DNA of 25,448 nt from an uncultured Eggerthella sp. (GCA_900551155.1 URVA01000009.1:1-25448), one strand, 5' to 3'. Counted from the first letter of the stretch, positions 6,708-13,428 are shown. Notes: generated by a model not told the origin, from the letters alone. A program made the numbers and translations.

Positions 6708-7967
6708 TTATACCGTGCCCATTTGCCAGGAATTCAAGTAAGCGGCCTGTTCTGGGGTTAAGGTATCGATGGTTACACCTAGGGTTTCAAGCTTTAGTCG
6801 AGCAATAGCGTTGTCGATGTCGGCAGGAACATCGTAGCAATCAGGATCCATTTCATCGGCATGCTTTGCCATAAATTCAGCACACAAAGCTTGGTTTGCA
6901 AAACTCATATCCATAACTGAAGCAGGGTGACCTTCTGCGCAGGACAGGTTTACTAGGCGGCCCTCTGCCAACAGAACAACCTTGCGACCGTTAGGAAGCG
7001 TATATTCTTCCACGAAGGGGCGAAGCGTCTTGTGCTCGGTGGCATTTTCTTCTAGCCAAGGAATATTAATTTCAGAATTAAAGTGACCAGAATTGCAGAT
7101 GATAGCACCGTCTTTCATGTTTTCGAACATGGGGCCATCAATAACGTTAAGATCACCCGTGACCGTTACCCACACATCACAAAGAGCAGCAGCTTCTACG
7201 GCGGGCATTACGCGGAAGCCATCCATAATAGCTTCTAGTGCTTTTAAGGGATCAACTTCGCAGACGATAACCTGAGCGCCCATGCCGCGACCGCGCATAG
7301 CAACACCGCGACCACACCAGCCGTAGCCTGAAACTACAAGGGTACGACCAGCAAGCAAACGGTTGGTTGCACGAATAATGCCATCAAGAGTTGATTGGCC
7401 TGTGCCGTAGCGATTGTCGAAGAAATGTTTAGTTTTCGCTTCGTTGACGGCAATAATAGGATATTTGAGGGCACCTTGTTTTGCCATTGCGGCAAGACGA
7501 ATAACACCAGTAGTGGTCTCTTCAGTGCCACCAATAATGGTTTCCAGTGCATCGGTGCGAGTTTCGTGGATACGGCCTACTACATCGGCACCGTCATCCA
7601 TGGTGATCTGAGGGAGCGTATCAATTACCGCGTCTACATGTTCGTAGTAAGTTTGGGTATTTTCTCCCTTAATGGCATATACCGAGATTTCAAAGTGCTT
7701 AACCAAAGCAGCAGCGGTGTCGTCCTGGGTGGAAAGAGGATTGGATGCACACAGGGTAACATCAGCACCACCTGCTTTTAAGGTACGCATTAAATTGGCG
7801 GTTTCAGTGGTTACATGCAAGCAAGCACCGATGCGAATGTCTTGAAGGGGTTTTTCTTTTTCAAAACGCTGTCGAATAGAAGCAAGCACTGGCATATCGC
7901 GATCTGCCCAAAGAATACGATCGAGACCTGCATCTGCCAGCGTAATGTCCTTAATATCGTAGTTCAT
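6708..7967 (-). CDS. ahcY: Adenosylhomocysteinase (short archaeal/Thermotoga-like form)
   Basis: It hydrolyses S-adenosylhomocysteine to adenosine and homocysteine, relieving product inhibition of SAM-dependent methylation. The 419-residue protein shows ACLHVTTETANL (H51), DDGADVV (D126), GGTEETTTGV (E150), NEAKTKHFFDN (K180, D184, N185), the NAD-binding loop SGYGWCGRG (213-221) and CNSGHFNSEI. It lacks the C-terminal KPDHYRY end of the long bacterial/eukaryotic enzyme and instead ends YLNSWQMGTV, as in archaeal and Thermotoga enzymes. Some archaeal members prefer S-inosylhomocysteine, so the substrate deserves caution. The ATG at 7965-7967 follows AAGGAGG. Paired TGTGAA repeats lie upstream (8020-8035). 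No SAH or SAM riboswitch was recognised in the leader. Confidence 0.93.
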   Translation of the reverse strand: MNYDIKDITLADAGLDRILWADRDMPVLASIRQRFEKEKPLQDIRIGACLHVTTETANLMRTLKAGGADVTLCASNPLSTQDDTAAALVKHFEISVYAIKGENTQTYYEHVDAVIDTLPQITMDDGADVVGRIHETRTDALETIIGGTEETTTGVIRLAAMAKQGALKYPIIAVNEAKTKHFFDNRYGTGQSTLDGIIRATNRLLAGRTLVVSGYGWCGRGVAMRGRGMGAQVIVCEVDPLKALEAIMDGFRVMPAVEAAALCDVWVTVTGDLNVIDGPMFENMKDGAIICNSGHFNSEINIPWLEENATEHKTLRPFVEEYTLPNGRKVVLLAEGRLVNLSCAEGHPASVMDMSFANQALCAEFMAKHADEMDPDCYDVPADIDNAIARLKLETLGVTIDTLTPEQAAYLNSWQMGTV

Positions 7968-8019
7968 GGTGAACCTCCTTAACTATGTTAAGGGTACCAC
8001 GCCGAAGAGATTCTCTTTG

Positions 8020-8035
8020 TGTGAAAATGTGTGAA
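8020..8035. repeat. Paired TGTGAA repeats upstream of ahcY
   Basis: TGTGAA occurs at 8020-8025 and 8030-8035, a 10-base centre-to-centre spacing that places both on the same helix face. They lie about 55-65 bases upstream of the ahcY start. They resemble the longer TGTGAG array at 10407-10454. Possible operator; the binding protein is unknown. Confidence 0.35.
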
Positions 8036-8085
8036 GGTACTGTGCAGACAACGTGTTCAGAATGCGAAAGTCAGGGATTTCTGGG

Positions 8086-8114
8086 GATAAGAGGAAACAA
8101 ATTGTTTACTTATC
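8086..8114. promoter_or_regulatory. Nested inverted repeat in the ahcY-GT2 divergent region
   Basis: GATAAG (8086-8091) pairs with CTTATC (8109-8114), and inside it AAACAA (8095-8100) pairs with TTGTTT (8102-8107). It sits about 24 bases upstream of a TATAAT, where a repressor or activator could act, or it could form a hairpin. Confidence 0.4.
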
Positions 8115-8137
8115 GTGTCTTGCGGTGAATAAAAGTC

Positions 8138-8143
8138 TATAAT
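8138..8143 (+). promoter_or_regulatory. Candidate -10 element for the GT2 gene
   Basis: A perfect TATAAT. No good -35 hexamer is seen at the usual distance, so the promoter may need an activator. It predicts a ~110-nt leader before the GTG start. Confidence 0.45.
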
Positions 8144-8152
8144 CCCCAAAGC

Positions 8153-8229
8153 AGTAATGTAGCTTTGTGCGTTTGAGTGCTGCTTCGCATGCGGTGGTTT
8201 ACGCTACAAAGAAAAAGAGACGCATTACT
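8153..8229 (+). promoter_or_regulatory. Structured 5' leader of the GT2 gene
   Basis: AGTAATG (8153-8159) is a perfect complement of CATTACT (8223-8229), enclosing mutually exclusive inner pairings: GTAGC with GCTAC, or CTTTG with CAAAG. This could be a cis-regulatory RNA upstream of the ribosome-binding site (AGAGGAG). No known riboswitch class was recognised. Confidence 0.4.
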
Positions 8230-8259
8230 ATATAAGGTGCAGGTTTTAGAGGAGCCTTT

Positions 8260-9579
8260 GTGTTAGAGCAAATGTTATCGTCCCTTTCGTTTGTGGACTT
8301 TTTTAATATGTGCGTATTCGTAGTGTTTACGTGTTGCTACGCATACCAAATTGTGTATGTATTTGTTTCTCTAACCAAAAAGCCACCTGAGCTTACTGCG
8401 AAAAAGAATCATCGTTATGCGGTTTTAATTTCAGCTCGCAACGAAAATGCTGTTATCGGAGACTTAATCCATAGCATTCGCGTTCAGAATTACCCTCAAG
8501 AGCTGATCGATATCTTTGTTATTGCCGATAATTGCACCGACAACACGGCGGCGGTCGCTCAAGAAGCGGGCGCTATTGTATTTCCTCGCTTTAATAAAGA
8601 AGAAATTGGCAAGGGTTATGCGCTCGATTATGGTTTAGCGTGCATTCGCCAGCATTACGCAGATAACAACTATGAGGCGTATTTTGTTTTTGATGCCGAC
8701 AATGTTTTGGACGTTAACTACTTCCGCGAAATGAATAAGGTCTTCGACAACGGTGCACTTGCTTCGACCAGTTATCGTAACTCAAAGAATTATGGTTCTA
8801 ACTGGATCACTGCTGGATATGCTGTGTGGTTCATGCGCGAAGCAAAGTATCTCTCTCAAGCTCGTTTGACGCTGGGTACGAGTTGCATGGTTTCTGGTAC
8901 GGGCTTCTTTATTAGCGCGAAAGTAATAGATGAAATGGGCGGATGGAAATATCATCTGCTTACAGAAGACATTGAGTTTTCTACCGATAGCATTATTCAC
9001 GGTCGTCGCATTGCGTATTGCCCAACGGCGATGCTCTATGATGAACAGCCTCTTACCTTCCGCGATTCCTGGAATCAGCGTTTTCGTTGGGCTAAGGGTT
9101 TCTATCAGGTTTTTTTTGGCTATGGCGGAAAACTGTTTAAGGGAATTTTCGCCAATCCTAAAGGGTCGCGCTTTTCCTGTTACGACATGCTCATGACGGT
9201 ATGTCCTGCCATGTTGCTTACTATTATTACTATCGTATTTAATGCAGCAATTATTATTTTGGGCGTAACGGGGGTTATGTCTACTGGCGTGATGATTACT
9301 TCATCGCTTTCTTCTATATTCTTCTGTCTGTTTAACTTTACGTTGTTTATGTTTATGTTTGGCGCGCTTACTACCTTTACCGAATGGGACAACATTCATG
9401 CGCCAGCACATAAAAAGATTTTGTACATGTTTACGTTCCCGTTGTTCATGATTACCTATATTCCTATTGCGTTGGTTGCCTTGGTCAAGAAAGCATCTTG
9501 GAAGCCTATTCAGCACAGCATTTCGGTGGATGTTCAGGAATTTGCTCAAGCAAATGCGAAAGACACCGATCGTATTTAA
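8260..9579 (+). CDS. Membrane-bound family 2 glycosyltransferase
   Basis: A processive-type GT2 enzyme of the hyaluronan/cellulose/poly-N-acetylglucosamine synthase class, expected to use a nucleotide sugar and extrude or build a cell-surface polysaccharide. Of 439 residues, 12-38 form an N-terminal membrane helix. The catalytic domain has VLISARNENAVIG (55-67), VIADNCTDNT (87-96), the metal-binding DADN (145-148), GTGFF, the catalytic-base TED (235-237) and QRFRW (273-277). Three further hydrophobic segments lie near 312-340, 345-373 and 388-409. Start is GTG at 8260 behind AGAGGAG. No PilZ domain or other polysaccharide genes are adjacent, so the product is unknown. The stop overlaps the convergent comF stop by three to four bases. 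Confidence 0.88.
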   Translation: MLEQMLSSLSFVDFFNMCVFVVFTCCYAYQIVYVFVSLTKKPPELTAKKNHRYAVLISARNENAVIGDLIHSIRVQNYPQELIDIFVIADNCTDNTAAVAQEAGAIVFPRFNKEEIGKGYALDYGLACIRQHYADNNYEAYFVFDADNVLDVNYFREMNKVFDNGALASTSYRNSKNYGSNWITAGYAVWFMREAKYLSQARLTLGTSCMVSGTGFFISAKVIDEMGGWKYHLLTEDIEFSTDSIIHGRRIAYCPTAMLYDEQPLTFRDSWNQRFRWAKGFYQVFFGYGGKLFKGIFANPKGSRFSCYDMLMTVCPAMLLTIITIVFNAAIIILGVTGVMSTGVMITSSLSSIFFCLFNFTLFMFMFGALTTFTEWDNIHAPAHKKILYMFTFPLFMITYIPIALVALVKKASWKPIQHSISVDVQEFAQANAKDTDRI

Positions 9580-10376
9580 GCCCGAGCAAACGTAAGTCCG
9601 CAAATAGGTACAGAGGTTACAGTTCGCAGTATTTCTGCTGCGGAAAAGAGTGTAGCTCCTGTTGTCATGACGTCATCGACGAGGATAATTCGTTGGGCGC
9701 ATTTCAGCAGCTCAACCATTGATTGGTTAAGGGAAAACGAATTTTTCATATTGCGCAGGCGCGCCTGTCCGTCCAAGAGTCGCTGATCCTTCTTCGTGTT
9801 AGCAGATAACGCATTACTGCTGGGAAGCTGTGTAACTGCACTGAGACAAGCGGTAATCTTTTCAAGATGGTCAAATCCTCGTTCTCGTCTTGCCGATGGG
9901 CGTGTGGGAATGGGAACAAGGATGGCGCCTTCTTTCCAGGAATAGGGAAGGCTGTCTGCCATAAAGTTAGCAATGACGTGTGCTAGGCGCTGTTCGCCAC
10001 GATCTTTATAACAGGTAATAATTCTTCTTGTTTCTGGAGTGAGTCTTGTCGTTGATGCGCATCCATCAAGGGGAAAAGAAGAAAGATGCTTCCAGTCCAA
10101 AATGAACCGATTGCATTCCGTGCAAATTCCTTTTCCGAAGGGCGATCCGCATACAGGGCAAGATTGTAGTTGGTCAAGATAGGGGAGATTGACCTTGCAT
10201 GAATGGCATAACAGAGTATCGGGCATATCGCAGAGCACGCAGCGTGTTGGCCACAATAATTCTTTAAATAGCTCTTTGGTGTAAAACCATGAACTAAGCA
10301 AAACTTCTTTTCCTAAGACATCTTTAAGCATAGGTAGCCCCACTCGATTTGGTTTTATTCGACTTGTTCTTTTCAT
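9576..10376 (-). CDS. comF: ComF family phosphoribosyltransferase-like protein
   Basis: ComF/GntX-type protein of 266 residues. The N-terminal part carries two zinc-ribbon-like cysteine sets (C46/C49/C57/C60 and C73/C76/C85/C88). The C-terminal half is a type I phosphoribosyltransferase fold with LVPIPTRPSARRERGFDH (153-170) and the PRPP-binding loop ILVDDVMTTGAT (231-242). In naturally competent bacteria ComFC helps single-stranded DNA uptake or handling; in others the role is unclear, and no other competence gene is in the window. The assigned ATG (10374-10376) has no clear ribosome-binding site; an internal ATG at residue 16 is an alternative. It converges with the GT2 gene (overlapping stops) and is divergent from the structured-RNA candidate at 10607-10859. 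Confidence 0.88.
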   Translation of the reverse strand: MKRTSRIKPNRVGLPMLKDVLGKEVLLSSWFYTKELFKELLWPTRCVLCDMPDTLLCHSCKVNLPYLDQLQSCPVCGSPFGKGICTECNRFILDWKHLSSFPLDGCASTTRLTPETRRIITCYKDRGEQRLAHVIANFMADSLPYSWKEGAILVPIPTRPSARRERGFDHLEKITACLSAVTQLPSSNALSANTKKDQRLLDGQARLRNMKNSFSLNQSMVELLKCAQRIILVDDVMTTGATLFSAAEILRTVTSVPICGLTFARA

Positions 10377-10406
10377 AATGCATCACGAAAGTGCACATCT
10401 TTCTCA

Positions 10407-10454
10407 TATGAGGTATGTGAGTGCGGTATGAGAAATGTGTGAGTGTGGTGTGAG
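10407..10454. repeat. Helically phased TGTGAG/TATGAG repeat array
   Basis: Five hexamers in direct orientation: TATGAG 10407-10412, TGTGAG 10416-10421, TATGAG 10427-10432, TGTGAG 10438-10443 and TGTGAG 10449-10454. The last four are exactly 11 bases apart. Seen at larger scale, 10414-10435 and 10436-10457 are two 22-bp units with 19 identical positions. The array lies 31-78 bases upstream of the comF start. Even helical spacing suggests cooperative protein binding. Confidence 0.55.
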
Positions 10455-10581
10455 AAAACTCTCTTACGAAAAATTGTTCTGAAAAAACTGCATTGAACTA
10501 GCTAAAAATGGGCAAAATAGCCCCAAAATGTATAAATACCCGTGCGTAATAGTTGAATTTGTCAGTAATATTGAGCTTTTC

Positions 10582-10610
10582 TTAAGGAGTAATTCGGTAT
10601 CTGGTAGACT
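10582..10610 (+). promoter_or_regulatory. Candidate promoter for the structured RNA / lipoprotein leader
   Basis: TTAAGG (10582-10587), a 17-base spacer and TAGACT (10605-10610) preceded by TGG form a possible extended -10 promoter. It would start RNA at or near G10617, the first base of the closing helix. The consensus match is only moderate, and it overlaps the outer GACTAGGAA arm, so the true start may lie upstream. Confidence 0.4.
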
Positions 10611-10859
10611 AGGAATGCTTCTTTCAGGTCTGTGGTTGCGGATTTTCCTAGTCCAAGGCAGATGCGGTCAAAAGGATCCACGTAAGTTACCAACGAAGCA
10701 CTGCTTTATTGGGGCGATCATGGCGCATCCTAGGGGTAAGTCGTACCGTCCGCGAATGAGTTTTGCAACATAGGGTTGCACGGGCGAGAGAACGATGTCA
10801 TTTTGGCTTAGTTCCAGTGCGCGAGTGTGGGGGCAAAGACCAGGTCAGCTGAAAGAAGC
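10607..10859 (+). ncRNA. Candidate structured noncoding RNA beside comF (raiA-motif-like position)
   Basis: The segment is visibly richer in G+C than the flanking AT-rich DNA and carries many complementary stretches. GCTTCTTTCAG (10617-10627) is perfectly complementary to CTGAAAGAAGC (10849-10859), a closing helix extended by GTCT/AGAC (10628-10631 with 10837-10840). Inside, TGCAAC/GTTGCA (10764-10769, 10775-10780) is stacked under CGTCCG/CGGGCG (10747-10752, 10781-10786) and TCGT/ACGA. GACTAGGAA (10607-10615) matches TTCCTAGTC (10645-10653) and would form a pseudoknot with the closing helix. GCGCA (10723-10727) can pair TGCGC (10818-10822). Unpaired stretches are purine-rich on the plus strand, favouring that orientation. 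The raiA-motif RNA class is known to lie near comFC genes in Actinomycetota and Bacillota; assignment to it is inference. It may instead be a leader of the lipoprotein gene. Confidence 0.55.
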
Positions 10860-10892
10860 GCATATTAAAAAGGAAAGAAGGGACTATCGTAG

Positions 10893-11813
10893 ATGAAACG
10901 CGCATCAATTCTTGTGCTCAGTTTGGTGGTTGCGCTGTGCATGGCTTTGCCGCTTGCAGGTTGTGCTTCTAATAGTTATACCCCTGAGTTGAAAGATCAA
11001 GTTGTCGATGATTCTGCCTTGAACACGGCGGGAACTTTACGAGTGGGCATCAATGCATCTAATCCTCCCTATGCAGCACAGTCTAATGGCTCGATTGTAG
11101 GTATTGATGTTGATATTGCCGCAGCTTTAGCGGACGAATTGGGCCTTAAACTTGAATTGGTTGATGTAGGAACCGCTACCGATACTGCATTTTCTCGTGA
11201 AAACGTAGACATCGTAATGGGTGTTGAGGAAGCTAATTCGGCATACTGGATGTCAGATGATTACATGAATTCTGGCATTGCTCTGTTTTCTTTGACCGAA
11301 GGAGCAGAAGCTCCTAGTGCAGCTGGTTCCTTTAAGGTAGCAGCGCAGTCTTCATCTATGAGTGCTTGGGAAGTTACCGATCATTATGGTGAATCTTGCT
11401 TAGAAAACGCTGGTGATCCTAATGCGGCATTTGAAATGTTAAGCACAGGCTCCGTTAACTATGTTGCTGCAGAAAGCACCATCGGTGAATACGTTGTTCA
11501 CACCTCTGGCATTGAGGCATATCCGATTGCTCTGCTTCAGGCTGCTACTCCTCGTACCGTTGCAGTAGCTTCTGATAAAACTGAACTTCAGCAGGCGGTA
11601 AGCAACGCGCTTTCTTCGTTGGTAAGTGGTGGCGTGGTTGATGTTATTGAAGGTAAATGGCTGGGCGGACATGTAGATATCGCAAGCTTGACAGTAATTC
11701 CTGCATCGTCACAGTCTGAAGATAGCGAAGATTCGAATGATGAATCCTCGGATAGTGAAAACACCAACGAAGATTCCTCTACTGATGCCGAAAGCACCGA
11801 TTCTGCTGCATAA
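10893..11813 (+). CDS. Orphan amino-acid-type ABC solute-binding lipoprotein
   Basis: A family 3 periplasmic-binding-type (SBP_bac_3) protein of 306 residues. It has a lipoprotein signal peptide ending in the lipobox LAGC (Cys24), a binding domain of about residues 46-258 starting with GTLRVGINASNPPYA and GSIVGIDVDIAAALADELG, and a long acidic Ser/Asp/Glu-rich tail (about 272-306). It should be anchored to the outer face of the membrane and bind a small polar ligand such as an amino acid. No permease or ATPase gene is adjacent, so it either works with a distant transporter or acts as a sensor. The ATG at 10893 follows GGAAAGAAGGGA. It begins 33 bases after the structured-RNA candidate with no terminator between them. 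A terminator follows at 11920-11960. Confidence 0.88.
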   Translation: MKRASILVLSLVVALCMALPLAGCASNSYTPELKDQVVDDSALNTAGTLRVGINASNPPYAAQSNGSIVGIDVDIAAALADELGLKLELVDVGTATDTAFSRENVDIVMGVEEANSAYWMSDDYMNSGIALFSLTEGAEAPSAAGSFKVAAQSSSMSAWEVTDHYGESCLENAGDPNAAFEMLSTGSVNYVAAESTIGEYVVHTSGIEAYPIALLQAATPRTVAVASDKTELQQAVSNALSSLVSGGVVDVIEGKWLGGHVDIASLTVIPASSQSEDSEDSNDESSDSENTNEDSSTDAESTDSAA

Positions 11814-11919
11814 CTTTTCAACAAACAGGTAACAGGGATGGGCAAATTGTTCTTCAATTGTTGTTAATATAGGGCGATTCGTTCGCGGTTTTTGTTGAAA
11901 TAGTTTCGGGATGTTTACA

Positions 11920-11960
11920 AACAAAGGAGTAGATAGTTTATCTGCTCCTTTGTTTTATTC
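11920..11960 (+). terminator. Terminator after the solute-binding lipoprotein
   Basis: A 15-bp stem with one T-G wobble (11920-11934 with 11940-11954) and an AGTTT loop is followed by TTATTC. It separates the lipoprotein gene from htrA and lies inside any upstream extension of the htrA frame. Confidence 0.88.
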
Positions 11961-11977
11961 TAGGAGGCGAAAGAAGA

Positions 11978-11994
11978 ATTGGCGCAATGCCAAT
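11978..11994. promoter_or_regulatory. Inverted repeat upstream of htrA
   Basis: ATTGGC-GCAAT-GCCAAT is a perfect 6-bp inverted repeat in the 58 bases between the terminator and the htrA start. Size and symmetry suit a dimeric repressor site. It matches neither CIRCE nor the CtsR box. Confidence 0.35.
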
Positions 11995-12018
11995 AGGCAC
12001 GTTATAAGAGGAGTAATC

Positions 12019-13341
12019 ATGTCGTATCAACAAGGTGACCCACAGCCTCCTTCATCGGACAACCAGTATGCCCCACAGGAGCAACAGCCTGGGCAACAGG
12101 TTTCCTATTCGGCGGGTCCACAGACACAAGGCTATTCAACCACTTCACAAAACGCTACTTCGCCAGAGGCGGGGTTTAGTCAAGGCACTCAGCCTGGAGC
12201 ACCGATGGGGGCTGCTCCAAACAACAAAAAGCATTCCTTTTCCTGGAAAACATTTCTAACCGCATTTTGTGGTGCGCTCGTTGCCTGCGCGCTTGCTCTA
12301 GGTGTGTATTCTGTCGTTAATCCTGCTTCTTCAACGGTGCTGGGCGGTAGTGGAACAAACATTACCGTAAGTGGGGAAGATGCCACGTTGGCAGAAACGG
12401 TTTCGCAGAAATGCCTTCCTTCGGTTGTAAACATTGACGTATACACTCAAAGTCAATCTTCGAATTTCTTCGGAATGGTTGATCAATCAACAGATGAATA
12501 CACTGAATCGGCTCTTGGCTCAGGAATTATCATTTCCAACGATGGTTACATTTTGACCAACTACCACGTTATTGAAGACGCCGATCGCTTGCAGGTTACC
12601 GCTGACGGTGGCGAATATGAAGCAACGGTTGTGGGAACCGATCCTTCTAGCGACTTAGCGGTACTCAAGATTAATGCCAACGATCTTACTGCTATCGAAA
12701 TTGGTTCTTCATCAGATTTGGTAGTGGGCGAATGGGTTATGGCGCTCGGTAGTCCTTATGGCTTAGAGCAGTCGGTTTCTACAGGTATTGTTTCTGCAAC
12801 CAGTCGAACCACTTCTGCCTTGAATAGCGACACCTCAAGCGCGGTTTATACCAACCTTATTCAGACAGATGCCGCAATTAATCCCGGCAATTCTGGCGGC
12901 GCTTTGGTAGACAAAGACGGAAAACTTATCGGCGTAAATACCTTAATTGCATCCTCTTCTGGCTCTAGTTCAGGTGTTGGTTTTGCAATTCCTGTAGACT
13001 ATGCGCTCAATATTGCGCAACAGATTATTGATGGAAAGCAGCCTTCTCATGCTCAGTTGGGTGTATCGGCTACTACGGTTACCAGTCAGTTGGCTGAACG
13101 CTATGGATTAGGCGCTGATTCGGGTGCGTATGTATCTAATGTAAATGCTGGTTCAAGTGCGGCTGAGGCTGGTATTCAGCAAGGCGATATTATTACCAAG
13201 GTAGGCGATACCGAGATAGCATCTTCTTCTGATTTGGTATTGGCGGTTCGTTCTCACAATGTTGGTGATACAGTAACCATTACCTATGTTCGTGATGGAC
13301 AAGAAAACACTGCCGAGGTAACGCTGGGTTCTGATTCGTAG
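12019..13341 (+). CDS. htrA: HtrA/DegP-type serine protease with PDZ domain
   Basis: A membrane-anchored S1C protease for quality control of exported proteins. The first ~70 residues are low-complexity (Gln, Pro, Ser, Gly) and presumably cytosolic, followed by a membrane helix (about 77-100). The trypsin-like domain has the triad His183 (TNYHVIED), Asp212 (DPSSDLAVLK) and Ser292 (NPGNSGGAL). One C-terminal PDZ domain spans about 343-437 (QLGVSA, AGIQQGDIITKVGD). The start is the ATG at 12019 because AAGAGGAG lies just upstream; a frame beginning at 11911 would be translated through a terminator hairpin. It follows the lipoprotein gene but is separated by that terminator, so is probably transcribed on its own, and ends at the terminator at 13429. 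Length (440 aa) is normal. Confidence 0.93.
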   Translation: MSYQQGDPQPPSSDNQYAPQEQQPGQQVSYSAGPQTQGYSTTSQNATSPEAGFSQGTQPGAPMGAAPNNKKHSFSWKTFLTAFCGALVACALALGVYSVVNPASSTVLGGSGTNITVSGEDATLAETVSQKCLPSVVNIDVYTQSQSSNFFGMVDQSTDEYTESALGSGIIISNDGYILTNYHVIEDADRLQVTADGGEYEATVVGTDPSSDLAVLKINANDLTAIEIGSSSDLVVGEWVMALGSPYGLEQSVSTGIVSATSRTTSALNSDTSSAVYTNLIQTDAAINPGNSGGALVDKDGKLIGVNTLIASSSGSSSGVGFAIPVDYALNIAQQIIDGKQPSHAQLGVSATTVTSQLAERYGLGADSGAYVSNVNAGSSAAEAGIQQGDIITKVGDTEIASSSDLVLAVRSHNVGDTVTITYVRDGQENTAEVTLGSDS

Positions 13342-13428
13342 CAGCTTAACGTATAAGACACACTATCACTTCAGAATTGTTTGCATCTGAGTAGTACGCA
13401 TAGAACCAGTAAGTAAACAACCCATAGT

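Noticed and set aside
7968..8019. SAM or SAH riboswitch before ahcY
   Set aside because: Neither the S-box core nor the SAH riboswitch consensus is present on the minus strand.
10500..10526. Short hairpin GGGC/GCCC with a T-run on the minus strand
   Set aside because: The stem is only 4-5 bp, too weak to call a terminator, although it keeps open a minus-strand orientation for the neighbouring RNA.
10731..10760. Weak similarity to a T-box antiterminator (GTCGTACCGTCCGCG)
   Set aside because: The invariant AGGGTGGNACCGCG element is not present and no terminator or aminoacyl-tRNA synthetase gene follows.
10528..10773. An 81-codon plus-strand open frame between comF and the lipoprotein gene
   Set aside because: Composition is not protein-like, there is no ribosome-binding site, and it runs through the helices of the structured-RNA candidate.
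10838..10860. Resemblance to the SRP RNA core (CCAGGTCAG followed by GAAAGAAGC)
   Set aside because: The GGAA-type tetraloop and opposing internal-loop sequence are missing, and GAAAGAAGC is accounted for by pairing with 10617-10627.
11911..12018. N-terminal extension of htrA from an upstream ATG
   Set aside because: It would translate through the terminator at 11920-11960, while the ATG at 12019 has a strong ribosome-binding site.
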